This document shows positions 33,652 to 42,786 of a stretch of 64,000 nt of DNA, one piece after another (the first letter of the stretch is position 1; each line of letters begins with the position of its first letter). The position numbers and the translations under genes were made by a program. Where the stretch lies: assembly GCA_020629715.1 (NCBI GenBank), contig JAHDCU010000003.1, positions 1 to 64,000 of the forward strand. The letters are read 5' to 3'. The stretch is from Saprospiraceae bacterium. Lineage in GTDB: Bacteria; Bacteroidota; Bacteroidia; Chitinophagales; Saprospiraceae. The notes below the pieces were generated by a model. It was not told the origin of the DNA, did no database searches, and worked only from the letters and a program-made list of their open reading frames with translations.

Positions 33652-35481
33652 TTATGGTAAAATAACAGTGTCAATTACGTGAATGACACCATTTGCTGCC
33701 TGAACATCTGTTACCATGATGGATGACCTTCGATCGTTATTATCAATAATTTCAGGACCATTATCAAGATCTATTCTGAAGTTAGCCCCACCTAGTGTTG
33801 CCACATCCATATCGTCTGTAAGCATTGTTGATAATACATTTGCACCTGCAACTACATGATATTTTAATACTGCATCTAGTGTATTTATATCGATATCTCC
33901 AAGCTCACTTGCACCAAGCTCATTTAATAGAGCACCGAAAGCATCATTAGTCGGGGCAAATACCGTGAATGGTCCTGTACCGCTAAGAGCCGCTACAAAG
34001 TCAGTAGAGTGATCTCCTCTAGTCAAGGCTGCCACAAGTGTAGAAAAAGTATCATTTGTAGTGGCGAATGTCACTACTGAAGGAAGACCGATAACAGCAT
34101 CTACAACATGAATGACACCATTACGAGCACTCACATCCGCTGAAGTCACTGAAGATTGACCATTAAGCGTAACACCATTACTAAGATCAACATACATATC
34201 AATGAAATTCTCAGTAGTAGATTCTTGAGCATTCGTCTTAATATATCCCGTTGTTAAATCACCCGATTGAGCAACACCAGTCACTACGTGATTTAATAAA
34301 ACTTGAGTAAGTATATCAGTAGGTACATCATCCAGAGAGGCAAAACCATTAGCACTTAAAAATGCTGCAAATGCGTCATTGGTAGGTGCAAATACTGTAA
34401 ATTCTGTTTCACCATTTAATACATCTACTAAACCTGCTTTAGATACTGCGGCCAATAGGCTACTGAAATCAGGATTACTTGCAACTATACCCGCAATTGT
34501 TGGATCTACGATATCTATGACCGACTGTGGTAAGATTACTCTATCTATCGCATGGATGACGCCATTAGTACCTTGTACGTCAACTGCCACAATATTTGTT
34601 TTCATACCAGTAGCGTCTACTATACCAGCTCCACCATCTAGATCAATAGTAATATCTTCTCCTTGGAAGGTTGTCGCTGTCTGGCCATTTGTTAAATCGG
34701 TAGATCTCACGTTAGCTCCAGCAATCACATGGTAATTAAGTACCTGCTCTAAAACGCCTGCTGGGATATCAGCAAGACTAGAGAAGCCTAGGCTTGATAA
34801 TAATGCCGCGAATGCATCGTTGGTAGGCGCAAATACTGTGTATGGTCCATCAGCAGATAAGATAGAAACATAATCTGTGTTTAAATCAGCTCTTGTAAGT
34901 GCAGCCACTAAGCTAGAAAAAGTATCATCCGAAGTCGCAAAAGTCACTACGTTAGGCATGCCGATTACAGCGTCCACGATATGAACGACCCCATTTGATC
35001 CTTCTACATCAGCGGCAGTTACATTACTCATATTGTTAATGGTAACACCGCTGGTTGTATTGATATACATGTTGATTGGTGCATTCTCTCTCGTTGCTAA
35101 TGTTGCTTCATATCCTGTAGAGAGATCAGTGGATTTTTTAGTACCTGATACAACGTGATTGAGTAATACTTGGGTTAGGGTTGAGGTAGGTACATCGTCT
35201 AAAGATGCAAATCCGTTAGCAGAAAGAAATGTTGCGAATGCATCATTAGTAGGAGCAAATACAGTGAACTCTCCATTACCGTTCAAGGTATTTACGAGGT
35301 CAGCCTTTTCTAGAGCAGCTACAAGAGATGAAAGGTCATCAGTCTCTAAAGCTAAGTCAACAATCGTCTTAGGATCTTCTACTGGCGGTGGAGTTGGATC
35401 TTCATCATCTCCACAAGATGTAATTGAGAAAACCACAGCAAATAGAATCATTAGATAACTGAACTTTTTGATTAATTTCAT
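33652..35481 (-). CDS. Lipoprotein with four fasciclin (FAS1) domains
   Basis: Secreted lipoprotein of 609 aa: signal peptide, lipobox SITSC with C23, then an acidic/proline linker (GDDEDPTPPPVEDP). Four FAS1 domains of about 135-140 aa follow, each with the EFTVFAPTNDAFA motif and the VHVVDAVIGMP or IHAIDRVILP motif at its end. Domains 1 and 3 resemble each other (AALEKADLVNTLNG, AAVSKAGLVDVLNG), as do 2 and 4 (VVTFATSDDTFSSLVAALTR, VVTFATTNDTFSTLVAALTR), so the gene arose by duplication of a two-domain unit. FAS1 proteins act in cell adhesion; surface adhesion or matrix binding is likely. Monocistronic. Confidence 0.93.
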   Translation of the reverse strand: MKLIKKFSYLMILFAVVFSITSCGDDEDPTPPPVEDPKTIVDLALETDDLSSLVAALEKADLVNTLNGNGEFTVFAPTNDAFATFLSANGFASLDDVPTSTLTQVLLNHVVSGTKKSTDLSTGYEATLATRENAPINMYINTTSGVTINNMSNVTAADVEGSNGVVHIVDAVIGMPNVVTFATSDDTFSSLVAALTRADLNTDYVSILSADGPYTVFAPTNDAFAALLSSLGFSSLADIPAGVLEQVLNYHVIAGANVRSTDLTNGQTATTFQGEDITIDLDGGAGIVDATGMKTNIVAVDVQGTNGVIHAIDRVILPQSVIDIVDPTIAGIVASNPDFSSLLAAVSKAGLVDVLNGETEFTVFAPTNDAFAAFLSANGFASLDDVPTDILTQVLLNHVVTGVAQSGDLTTGYIKTNAQESTTENFIDMYVDLSNGVTLNGQSSVTSADVSARNGVIHVVDAVIGLPSVVTFATTNDTFSTLVAALTRGDHSTDFVAALSGTGPFTVFAPTNDAFGALLNELGASELGDIDINTLDAVLKYHVVAGANVLSTMLTDDMDVATLGGANFRIDLDNGPEIIDNNDRRSSIMVTDVQAANGVIHVIDTVILP

Positions 35482-35552
35482 TGGATAGTATTTATGTTTT
35501 TAAAAATTATTGTTCAACCTACTATGTGCATTAGTTAAACAAAACGTTGCTT

Positions 35553-36068
35553 ATGTATCGAAAAAAATTTCAATTTTTAATTTCTATACTGCTTTTAGGC
35601 GGTTGCGGTACTACAAAAGAGCCTACAAATAATATTACCAACGAGCTTGAGCAGGAGACTAATTATGAATTGAGATTGCGTAGTGATAAGCTAGGATTAA
35701 GTATCAAAGATTGTGAAGAATCACAGGAAGAACTTGAAGCTATATTATTCAGTACTGTGATAGCATCAAATGATGACTTCATTGAGAGTAGGAAAGTAAT
35801 CTCTAGAGATGTCATGTGCATCATGAAAGGGCTGAAGAATAATCGATTTAAAGGTGAAGGACAAATTGACATAAAGACATGTATCGACCGTATGGGCAAT
35901 GTAGTCTATACAGAGCTTATAGAAAATGAAGGAGCTAGCTATACTCCAAGGGCATCCAATGCGCTGATGAAATGTATTATGAATTATAAATTTCAGGTAA
36001 AGTTAGACGATCTATGCCTACGCTGTGGTAAAATGAGCATCAATACTGATCTCAGGAATATCAATTAA
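35553..36068 (+). CDS. Small lipoprotein of unknown function
   Basis: Protein of 171 aa from the ATG at 35553 (the TTG at 35547 adds two residues). Signal peptide MYRKKFQFLISILLLGGC gives lipidated C18. The C-terminal part (GQIDIKTCIDRMGNVVYTEL, then RASNALMKCIMNYKFQ) has the spacing of a TonB/AgmX-type C-terminal domain: an RxG-type turn with beta strands and a final helix plus strand. Three or four cysteine pairs are notable. Function is unknown. Divergent from the fasciclin gene; it converges with the nitroreductase, 8 bp apart. Confidence 0.65.
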   Translation: MYRKKFQFLISILLLGGCGTTKEPTNNITNELEQETNYELRLRSDKLGLSIKDCEESQEELEAILFSTVIASNDDFIESRKVISRDVMCIMKGLKNNRFKGEGQIDIKTCIDRMGNVVYTELIENEGASYTPRASNALMKCIMNYKFQVKLDDLCLRCGKMSINTDLRNIN

Positions 36069-36076
36069 CTAGAAGA

Positions 36077-36637
36077 TTATCTGAAACTTACGTAGTCCAT
36101 TAAGTCAGGACGTGATGCTGGTAGTTGAAGCCCATCTTTAGGTTTACCTAGATAAAAGAGACCAAGACAAGATTCATTTTCTGTACAGTCAAAAAACTTT
36201 TTTTCCTTACATACAAATGAAGGACTACTCCAATATCCTCCGTATCCCATGTCAGTCGCAGCCAACCATAGGTTTTGAATAGCGCTAGAAGTCGCTGCTA
36301 GATCTTCCCAAGCTGGCAACTCCCCACTTTCTTTACTAATGAGGGCAATAATGTGACTTGATTGCATAATTTTCTTACCAAATTTCTTTTGCTTCATCTC
36401 GCTAAATTTCTCAGGAGCTGCTAACTTTTGATAATTTGATTTAACAAATTCTGCAAGATCTTCTTTTGCATCACCGCCAAATACGATGAATCGCCATGGA
36501 AAAATCTTCTTATGGCTAGGTGCCCAATGAGCCGCTTCTAAGATTTTTAGAATATCCTCCTTAGAGATCTCCACATCATCAAACATGACAGGTTGTATAG
36601 ATCTTCTTTTTTTGGCTAATGTTAAAAACTGACTCAT
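36077..36637 (-). CDS. Nitroreductase family protein
   Basis: FMN-dependent oxidoreductase fold of 186 aa. The N-terminal KKRRSIQPVMFDDVEIS corresponds to the RRS-type FMN-phosphate motif, EAAHWAPSHKKIFPWRFIVF to the second FMN segment, and AIQNLWLAATDMGYGGYWSS to the helix with the YGG-type loop. Likely an NAD(P)H-dependent quinone, flavin or nitro-compound reductase; the exact substrate cannot be told. Confidence 0.88.
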   Translation of the reverse strand: MSQFLTLAKKRRSIQPVMFDDVEISKEDILKILEAAHWAPSHKKIFPWRFIVFGGDAKEDLAEFVKSNYQKLAAPEKFSEMKQKKFGKKIMQSSHIIALISKESGELPAWEDLAATSSAIQNLWLAATDMGYGGYWSSPSFVCKEKKFFDCTENESCLGLFYLGKPKDGLQLPASRPDLMDYVSFR

Positions 36638-36676
36638 ATAGATATATGGATTAAGGTCACAAAGTTAACAGAAACT

Positions 36677-37243
36677 TCAATCCGCAGGTTTTACATGAGC
36701 CCAATTCTCTTCTCGTTCGATTCTTTTGATTTGAGTACTAGAGACTCCAAATCTCTTAGCAATCATTTTCTTACGAGTTTTTCCATTGATCAGGGCACGT
36801 TTGATCAGAGCAACTTGTGCCTCCGTTAGCTTTTTATTACCACCGCCCTTAGGGGTCTTAAAACCGTATATTTTTTTCCGTTCTTTTACATATAACTTCC
36901 AATCTTCTTCTGTGACCCATTTAAGATCTTTAGTTGAGTTACGATCTCGTTTATGATGTGGATGTATGACATATTTATGCTCTGGTGATGGAGGCTCTAT
37001 GAAAGCTAGAGCAACTTCTTTATGCACATAAATAGCGCTAAATCCACCATCAAGCTTGATACTTGCGGTCTGAAATCCACGATGATCGGCTCTTGTTTTG
37101 ATCAAGCGCTCATCTTTAGTGTTCTTATTTACTGATTTTACACGACCTAGGTTGGAGACAAAGTATTCATTTCTTCTAGTAGGTTTTTGAAATGATACAC
37201 GAGACCATTCCTCCGATAGAAGGTTTTCAATTGTTGAAGGCAT
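36677..37243 (-). CDS. NUMOD4/HNH-like DNA-binding protein
   Basis: Protein of 188 aa. Residues about 5-50 carry a NUMOD4-type motif (EEWSRVSFQ, YFVSNLGRVKSVNKNTKDER), the DNA-binding module of many homing endonucleases. Residues 80-125 resemble an HNH nuclease (VHKEVALAFIEPP, VIHPHHKRDRNSTKDLKWVT), but the usual VNHIDG.KxNN is altered to HPHHKRDRNS, so activity is doubtful. The C-terminal part (LTEAQVALIKRALINGKTRK, then IAKRFGVSSTQIKRIE) is a helix-turn-helix. It may be a free-standing homing-like nuclease, or a derived transcription factor. Neighbours give no host intron or intein. Divergent from the ECF sigma gene. Confidence 0.75.
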   Translation of the reverse strand: MPSTIENLLSEEWSRVSFQKPTRRNEYFVSNLGRVKSVNKNTKDERLIKTRADHRGFQTASIKLDGGFSAIYVHKEVALAFIEPPSPEHKYVIHPHHKRDRNSTKDLKWVTEEDWKLYVKERKKIYGFKTPKGGGNKKLTEAQVALIKRALINGKTRKKMIAKRFGVSSTQIKRIEREENWAHVKPAD

Positions 37244-37343
37244 TTTTTTTTAAAACTAAGTTATGAGCGGCAATATAGATACTTCATGTCAAGCAGTCAA
37301 ATTTTTATAAATTTTATCAGGTTGTGCAACCCTTGTGACATAC

Positions 37344-37940
37344 ATGTTGTCTTTTAATTATCAAACAAGACAAAAATTGAGCAACTACGACCTACAATAT
37401 GATTTAATCAAAAGATGTAAGTCTGGGAATCGTAAAGCTCAATATCAACTTTACTGCCAATATGCCAAAGGTATGTACAATGTCACATACCGCATTGTAA
37501 ATAATGAGCAAGATGCAGAAGATGTTCTGCAAAACTCTTTCGTAGATGTTTTTACAAAATTGCATCAGTATAAGTTCGATTCTACACCAGGTGCTTGGAT
37601 CAAGAGAATCGTAGTTAACAACAGTATTAATCATCTTCGAAAGAACAGATTAAAGTTTGATGAATTAGGAGAAAATGATGTAGTTGACCAACCTGCCGTA
37701 AAAGAGAAATCTTCGTTGACTTATGATGTAAATAGAGTTTATAATGCAATAGAATCTCTACCAGAAGGATATCGTATAGTGCTATCTCTCTATCTAATGG
37801 AAGGATATGACCATAATGAAATCGCAAAGATCTTAGATATCAGCCAAAATACATCTAAATCGCAATACAGCAGAGCGAAAAAGAAACTCAAACAAATACT
37901 AGCAGAAAACGAGTCAGGAAAAAAACAACAATTGGCATAA
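37344..37940 (+). CDS. ECF-type RNA polymerase sigma factor
   Basis: Sigma-70 family member of 198 aa from the ATG at 37344 (a GTG at 37335 is in frame). Region 2 has YCQYAKGMYNVTYRIVNNEQ and DAEDVLQNSFVDVFTKLHQY, region 4 has LPEGYRIVLSLYLMEGYDHN and EIAKILDISQNTSKSQYSRA, the usual -10 and -35 recognition segments of ECF sigma factors. It is followed after 23 bp by a predicted anti-sigma protein and then by a repeat-rich envelope protein, so it probably controls that operon. A palindrome GGTTGTGCAACC lies at 37319-37330, just upstream. Confidence 0.92.
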   Translation: MLSFNYQTRQKLSNYDLQYDLIKRCKSGNRKAQYQLYCQYAKGMYNVTYRIVNNEQDAEDVLQNSFVDVFTKLHQYKFDSTPGAWIKRIVVNNSINHLRKNRLKFDELGENDVVDQPAVKEKSSLTYDVNRVYNAIESLPEGYRIVLSLYLMEGYDHNEIAKILDISQNTSKSQYSRAKKKLKQILAENESGKKQQLA

Positions 37941-37963
37941 AATCATCTAAAGTGATATACCTC

Positions 37964-38512
37964 ATGAATGAAGACAATTTAGAAAAATTTATAAAATCCC
38001 ATCGAAGCCAATTGGATAGGCTTAGCCCACCGCTTGACTTATGGAGTAAAATAGAACAACAGTTACCAGAGGATAGAGCTGCTACACGTAGTATAGATTT
38101 TAGGACATTGATGATTGCCGCATCTATGTTGATCATCATGGGCGTAGGTATCATCATGGGCTTATCGATCAATCAAAATGTGGAGTCACGAAGTGGTGAT
38201 ATGGCGGAAATTCAAGATGCCGAAGAATTTTATACACAACGAGTATCTAATAAACTTCATGAGCTAAAAGCAATGGGTGTAGAGCATGATGACTTTAGAG
38301 AAGATCTAGATCAACTAGACGAAGTATATATCGAATTGAAAGCTGAGCTAGAAGGTTTACCCAGCGGAAATTCTGAGATCGTACTTCAAGCTCTTATTCA
38401 AAATTATAAAGCGAAAATATTACTTCTAGAACGTATACAGGCAAGGCTGACTGACTCTAGTGAGACTTTGAATATAACTAAAATGAAAAACGATGAAAAT
38501 ATTGAAATATAA
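37964..38512 (+). CDS. Predicted single-pass anti-sigma factor
   Basis: Protein of 182 aa from the ATG at 37964 (a GTG at 37952 is also possible). A cytosolic N-terminal segment (EDNLEKFIKSHRSQLDRLSP, about 1-45) with a WSKIEQQLPED motif precedes one membrane segment (about 47-69: LMIAASMLIIMGVGIIMGLSI). The outer part is helical, likely coiled-coil. No zinc anti-sigma HxxxCxxC motif is visible, so this is a class defined by position and topology. It lies between the ECF sigma and the KYG-repeat protein, and its end overlaps the next start by 20 nt. Confidence 0.7.
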   Translation: MNEDNLEKFIKSHRSQLDRLSPPLDLWSKIEQQLPEDRAATRSIDFRTLMIAASMLIIMGVGIIMGLSINQNVESRSGDMAEIQDAEEFYTQRVSNKLHELKAMGVEHDDFREDLDQLDEVYIELKAELEGLPSGNSEIVLQALIQNYKAKILLLERIQARLTDSSETLNITKMKNDENIEI

Positions 38513-39629
38513 TCTAGCAGTCATTATTATATGCTGCATAAGCATTGCAAATACAGCACTTGCTACTAGTACTGACGATTATACCGAGTTTACAAAAGAG
38601 GTGGACAAGATTTTTGACATAAACGAGAAGGGCACAGTATATATTGGCAACAAATATGGTAATATGAATATCAAAACCTGGGATAAAAACAAGGTAGAAG
38701 TTCATGCAGTCATAAAAGTAGATGCCAAAAACCAACAGCAAGCCGACGAAATATTCGAGAGAATCTATGTAGAGTTTAATCACTCATCTAATCATGTATC
38801 AGCTCAAACCATCTTTGAAGATAGCGATAAAAGTTGGTGGAGCTCCTTATGGTCCGGGGGCAATAATGCCGATCATTACGAGATACATTATGAAGTGACC
38901 ATGCCTAAGACATGCATGGCAGATCTAAGTAATAAATATGGCAACATTAGTATTGAGGACCTTGCACATCATGCTAAAATATGGCTCAAGTATGGGAATC
39001 TAGATGGTGGTGATATACAAGGAAACTTGGAGCTTTATTTGAAATATGGAAATGGGAAACTGCTAAACATTGGAGATTTACAACTTGATCTAGGCTATGG
39101 AAATTTTGCAGCAATCACATGTGCCGATGCTGAAATCACAAGTAAGTATAGTGAAATCACTTTGGTCACTGCTAAAAATATAATCGTCCAGTCTAAATAT
39201 GACAATTACTCCCTAGGTACTGTCAAAGCATTGGAGTATACAGGTAAATATGATAACTATGTAGTGTTGAATGCTGATAAAATAAGTATTCATACCAAAC
39301 ATACTGACTTTGAAGTACATATGCTAAATGAATCTATTACCATGGAAAGCAAGTACGGATCAGCCAGCATTCACGGCACTTCTCCTTCATTTAACTTGGC
39401 TATTTTTGACTCTTCTTATACTCCAATTGAACTTATCACTAAAGCTAATTTCTCTCTTGATGCGGAACTAAAATATGCGGATGCCAATATCACCGATAGA
39501 ATTAACTTCCACAATAAAGAAATAGATGATAAGTACACAAAATTAATAGGTGATACTGGTGCAATCGATGATGTCGCGATTATCAAAGCGGACTTAAGAT
39601 ATGGGCACCTAGTCATACAAGACCAATAA
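38493..39629 (+). CDS. Exported KYG-repeat protein (DUF4097-like)
   Basis: Protein of 378 aa with a signal peptide (about 1-25, cleavage near NTALATSTD). The mature part is built of short strands each about 20 aa long, many ending in KYGN or KYG/KYD (IGNKYGNMNIKTWDK, DLSNKYGNISIEDL, KIWLKYGNLDGG, LYLKYGNGKLLN, AEITSKYSEITL, IVQSKYDNYSLGT, MESKYGSASIHG), the regular pattern of a right-handed beta-helix of the DUF4097 type. Probable periplasmic or surface protein, maybe adhesive. It overlaps the anti-sigma gene, which ties its expression to the ECF sigma factor. Terminator after about 45 bp. Confidence 0.75.
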   Translation: MKILKYNLAVIIICCISIANTALATSTDDYTEFTKEVDKIFDINEKGTVYIGNKYGNMNIKTWDKNKVEVHAVIKVDAKNQQQADEIFERIYVEFNHSSNHVSAQTIFEDSDKSWWSSLWSGGNNADHYEIHYEVTMPKTCMADLSNKYGNISIEDLAHHAKIWLKYGNLDGGDIQGNLELYLKYGNGKLLNIGDLQLDLGYGNFAAITCADAEITSKYSEITLVTAKNIIVQSKYDNYSLGTVKALEYTGKYDNYVVLNADKISIHTKHTDFEVHMLNESITMESKYGSASIHGTSPSFNLAIFDSSYTPIELITKANFSLDAELKYADANITDRINFHNKEIDDKYTKLIGDTGAIDDVAIIKADLRYGHLVIQDQ

Positions 39630-39676
39630 AAAATTTCTCTATCAAAATAGGATCTGTCCACTAACCAATTGGTAAG

Positions 39677-39716
39677 AGCCCTTTACTGAGTATCACAGTA
39701 AGGGGCTTTCTTTTCT
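39677..39716 (+). terminator. Intrinsic terminator of the ECF sigma operon
   Basis: AGCCCTTTACTG (39677-39688) pairs with CAGTAAGGGGCT (39696-39707) over 12 bp with one G-U pair and a 7-nt loop, followed by TTCTTTTCTT. Confidence 0.85.
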
Positions 39717-39784
39717 TGGGCTATGGTAGGTTTAAAAAACATCAATATATGTGTATCTTACCGAAGTAGAAGATAGCATAACGT

Positions 39785-41194
39785 ATGAAGATTAAATTTT
39801 GTGGTGCCGCAAGAAATGTAACGGGGAGTGCCCATCTCATCACACTAGACTCAGGATATAGAATACTCCTCGATTGCGGATTATTTCAAGGGAAGGGGCA
39901 ACATGTATGGGACAACAATAATAAGTGGGGTTTTGACCCTAAGTCAGTAGATACCGTAATACTTAGTCATGCACATATCGATCATACTGGTCGAGTACCA
40001 AAGCTCGTAAGAGATGGATTTAGAGGACCGATATATGCAACTCATGCCACTAGAAGTCTATGTGGAATCATGTTATTGGATAGTGCCAAAATACAAGAAC
40101 GAGATGTAGATTGGCACAACAGAAAAGTACTTCGTAAAAAGAAAAGAAGGGGTAAAAAACTACGTGTAGCGTTGTATGAAACTGAGGACGTAGGGCCTGC
40201 GATGGAAATGTTTACTGGATGTGCCTACAATCAATGGTATCAGATCACTCCTGAGATCAGAATGATGTATCGTGATGCTGGTCACTTATTAGGTTCAGCC
40301 AATGTCACACTTGAGATCAAAGAAGGAGGTCAAGTGACTACAGTCGGCTTTACAGGAGATATCGGGAGACCTGATCGCCCCATACTTAAAGACCCTCATA
40401 GCATGCAACAGGTAGATTACCTCATATGCGAGTCCACCTATGGAGCTAAAGACCATGAAGGTAATCCTGAGCAGTCTGAAAAATTTTTAGAAATCATCAA
40501 AGAAGCTTGTATCAAAAAGAAAGGTAAACTTATAATTCCAGCATTCAGTTTAGGTCGTACCCAAGAGCTTGTCTATATGCTAGACAAAATGGAGACTGCA
40601 GGGCTTTTACCGAAGCTACCGATATACGTTGACAGCCCTTTAGCGATCAATGCTACGCAAGTTTTCGGTGCCCATCCTGAGTGCTTTGACAATGCACTAC
40701 ATGAATACCTTCTGATCGACGATAATCCTTTTGGCTTCAATGATTTGCACTATTATCGCGACGTAGCTGATTCAAAAAAGCTAAATGAAAGTAATGAACC
40801 ATGTATCATTATCAGTTCATCAGGCATGATGAATGCAGGTAGAGTCAAGCACCATTTGTATAATAATATCGATGACCCAAAAAATACTTTTCTTATAGTC
40901 GGTTATTGTTCTCCAGATACTCCTGGGGGTATGCTTAGAGCTGGTATACCAGAAATCAAACTTTTCGGTGATATCAAAGAAGTAAAAGCAGAGGTGAAAA
41001 TCATGGACTCTTTTTCAGCTCATGCTGATCGCCGAGAAATGTATGAACATATTGAAAACCAAAAAGACGGTCTAAAACAGCTATTCTTAGTACATGGAGA
41101 ACATGATAGTCAGGAAAAATTTAAAACATATCTCGAAGAAAGAGGATTCAATAATATATTGATACCGACACATGGATATGAAATATCCATCTAA
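39785..41194 (+). CDS. Beta-CASP metallo-beta-lactamase-fold hydrolase (RNA-type)
   Basis: Protein of 469 aa with MBL domain and beta-CASP insert. SHAHIDHTGRVPKLV holds the HxHxDH motif (H62, H64, D66, H67), YRDAGHLLGSANV the next metal histidine, GFTGDIGRPDRP the aspartate, and the C-terminal SFSAHADRREM and VHGEHDSQEKF complete the zinc site. This set is characteristic of the group related to CPSF73/YsnH-like exonucleases; RNA processing is likely. The lone gene has no clear operon partner; the lipoprotein gene follows 22 bp later but is not related. Confidence 0.88.
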   Translation: MKIKFCGAARNVTGSAHLITLDSGYRILLDCGLFQGKGQHVWDNNNKWGFDPKSVDTVILSHAHIDHTGRVPKLVRDGFRGPIYATHATRSLCGIMLLDSAKIQERDVDWHNRKVLRKKKRRGKKLRVALYETEDVGPAMEMFTGCAYNQWYQITPEIRMMYRDAGHLLGSANVTLEIKEGGQVTTVGFTGDIGRPDRPILKDPHSMQQVDYLICESTYGAKDHEGNPEQSEKFLEIIKEACIKKKGKLIIPAFSLGRTQELVYMLDKMETAGLLPKLPIYVDSPLAINATQVFGAHPECFDNALHEYLLIDDNPFGFNDLHYYRDVADSKKLNESNEPCIIISSSGMMNAGRVKHHLYNNIDDPKNTFLIVGYCSPDTPGGMLRAGIPEIKLFGDIKEVKAEVKIMDSFSAHADRREMYEHIENQKDGLKQLFLVHGEHDSQEKFKTYLEERGFNNILIPTHGYEISI

Positions 41195-41216
41195 ATATGT
41201 TGCTAATACATGACCC

Positions 41217-42785
41217 ATGCGTCTTGATAACATGAATCTCCATTTGATGATCGCAAAAAAATCACTTTTCGCATCTTTATTTCTACTTCTATGTCTTGGT
41301 CTAAGCTCATGCTATGATATTCAAACTCCTGATAGTATTGAAGTAGAAAATCTACAAGCCGAGTATGCCATTCCTATCATAGATACTTATGCTACTATAC
41401 TTGATATAGGAGAGAGCACGGGAGAGAATACCTCGATTGAGGTAGATGAAGAAGGACGAGTTACCGTTTTTTATAACGGAAATGTGATTCGTAATTCAAC
41501 GCCAGATATTTTTCCTCCAGTGCCAGGATTTCTCATTGGAGAATTTAATTTGGAACAACCTGAAACTGAATTGGTATTAGAAGATCTTGTTCCATTTGAG
41601 GGTGGGTTTATACTTAAAAAAGCGACATTTAAAAATAACGGATTGGTATTTAGGTTACGGAGTGATGTACAAGAAGAAGTCTCTGTGGAAGTGACAATAC
41701 CGCAGATCACAAAAGATGGAATCGCCTTCAGTGCCTCTTTTGTAATCAATGAAAATGGAAATTGGGGAGAGGAGATATTGTCGGAATTGATAGACCTGAA
41801 TGACTTCACTCTAGAATCTGACGATAATACCTTAACTATCAATACCACAGCACAAACGGCAAGTGGCAATCCGGTAGCACTTGATGTGGCTTCTATGACT
41901 TTCAACATATTGCAGTTTTCATACGTAGAGGGTTTTTTCACTAAAAATGATAATAACGAATCAGGAGATGTCATCACTGTAGGTGTATATAGCACATGGA
42001 TCAGTGGTGGATTAGATTTTGAAGACCCTAAGCTTACCGTTGAAGTAGAAAATTCATTTGGATTTCCAGTAAGGGGATTATTTAACAAACTCGAGTTTAC
42101 TACCATCAATGATGATAAATTTGACATCATGGGTACTGCAATCGATGCTGGCTTTGATTTTAACTACCCAGGACTCAATGAGGTTGGTCAAGTTGCTACA
42201 AGTCAATTTTTGATGGATAAAAACAACTCCAATTTATCTCAGATTTTTAATGAAAAAGTACGACTAGTCAGATATGATGTCAATGCCATTGGAAATCCCG
42301 ATGATGACAGTAGCATCATAGGTTTTTTGACGGATAGCAGTTACTACAATGTAGATATTGCGGTAGAACTGCCATTACAAGCTAAAATTAATCAACTTGT
42401 TCTGTCAGATACTTTTGATTTAAATATACCAGAGTACGATCTCATAAATCATGTAGAACTATTGTTGACGACAGAGAATAACTTTCCGTTTGAGATGAAA
42501 GTACAAGGCTATTTGATCAATGGAAACGAGATCATAGATTCCCTATTTCTAGAGGAAGCATACACATTGCCTGCTGCACAGACCACTAATGGTATTGTAT
42601 CTCAATCTTCCAGTTCAACTAGTATATTACCATTCGATAATGCACGATGGACTGATTTATTGTCTTCAGACAAAATAGCAATGACCGCAAGGTTTACGAA
42701 TGAAGCAGAAGACGATATTACTTGGATCTATAAAGACTATGGACTTGATATGAAGTTAGGTGCTAAAATCTATATCCAAAAGTAA
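41217..42785 (+). CDS. Large lipoprotein of unknown function
   Basis: Exported protein of 522 aa. A signal peptide with lipobox LSSC is present, but the start is uncertain: ATG at 41217 places the lipid cysteine at residue 32, ATG at 41247 (MIAKKSLFASLF) at residue 22, which is more typical. The mature part is rich in beta strands, acidic, and lacks a domain that I recognise. It is followed by a DUF5723-like barrel at a 1-bp spacing, so the two form an envelope pair and are probably expressed together. Confidence 0.65.
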   Translation: MRLDNMNLHLMIAKKSLFASLFLLLCLGLSSCYDIQTPDSIEVENLQAEYAIPIIDTYATILDIGESTGENTSIEVDEEGRVTVFYNGNVIRNSTPDIFPPVPGFLIGEFNLEQPETELVLEDLVPFEGGFILKKATFKNNGLVFRLRSDVQEEVSVEVTIPQITKDGIAFSASFVINENGNWGEEILSELIDLNDFTLESDDNTLTINTTAQTASGNPVALDVASMTFNILQFSYVEGFFTKNDNNESGDVITVGVYSTWISGGLDFEDPKLTVEVENSFGFPVRGLFNKLEFTTINDDKFDIMGTAIDAGFDFNYPGLNEVGQVATSQFLMDKNNSNLSQIFNEKVRLVRYDVNAIGNPDDDSSIIGFLTDSSYYNVDIAVELPLQAKINQLVLSDTFDLNIPEYDLINHVELLLTTENNFPFEMKVQGYLINGNEIIDSLFLEEAYTLPAAQTTNGIVSQSSSSTSILPFDNARWTDLLSSDKIAMTARFTNEAEDDITWIYKDYGLDMKLGAKIYIQK

Positions 42786-42786
42786 T

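Noticed and set aside
37319-37343. GGTTGTGCAACC as the -35 element of an ECF promoter for the sigma gene
   Set aside because: The distance to the ATG at 37344 is too small for a -35, spacer, -10 and start site.
41471-42130. Open frame of 219 codons on the minus strand inside the large lipoprotein gene
   Set aside because: It is antisense to a gene with a clear lipoprotein signal; the composition is Ser/Thr-rich in the manner of shadow frames and no start context or domain is visible.
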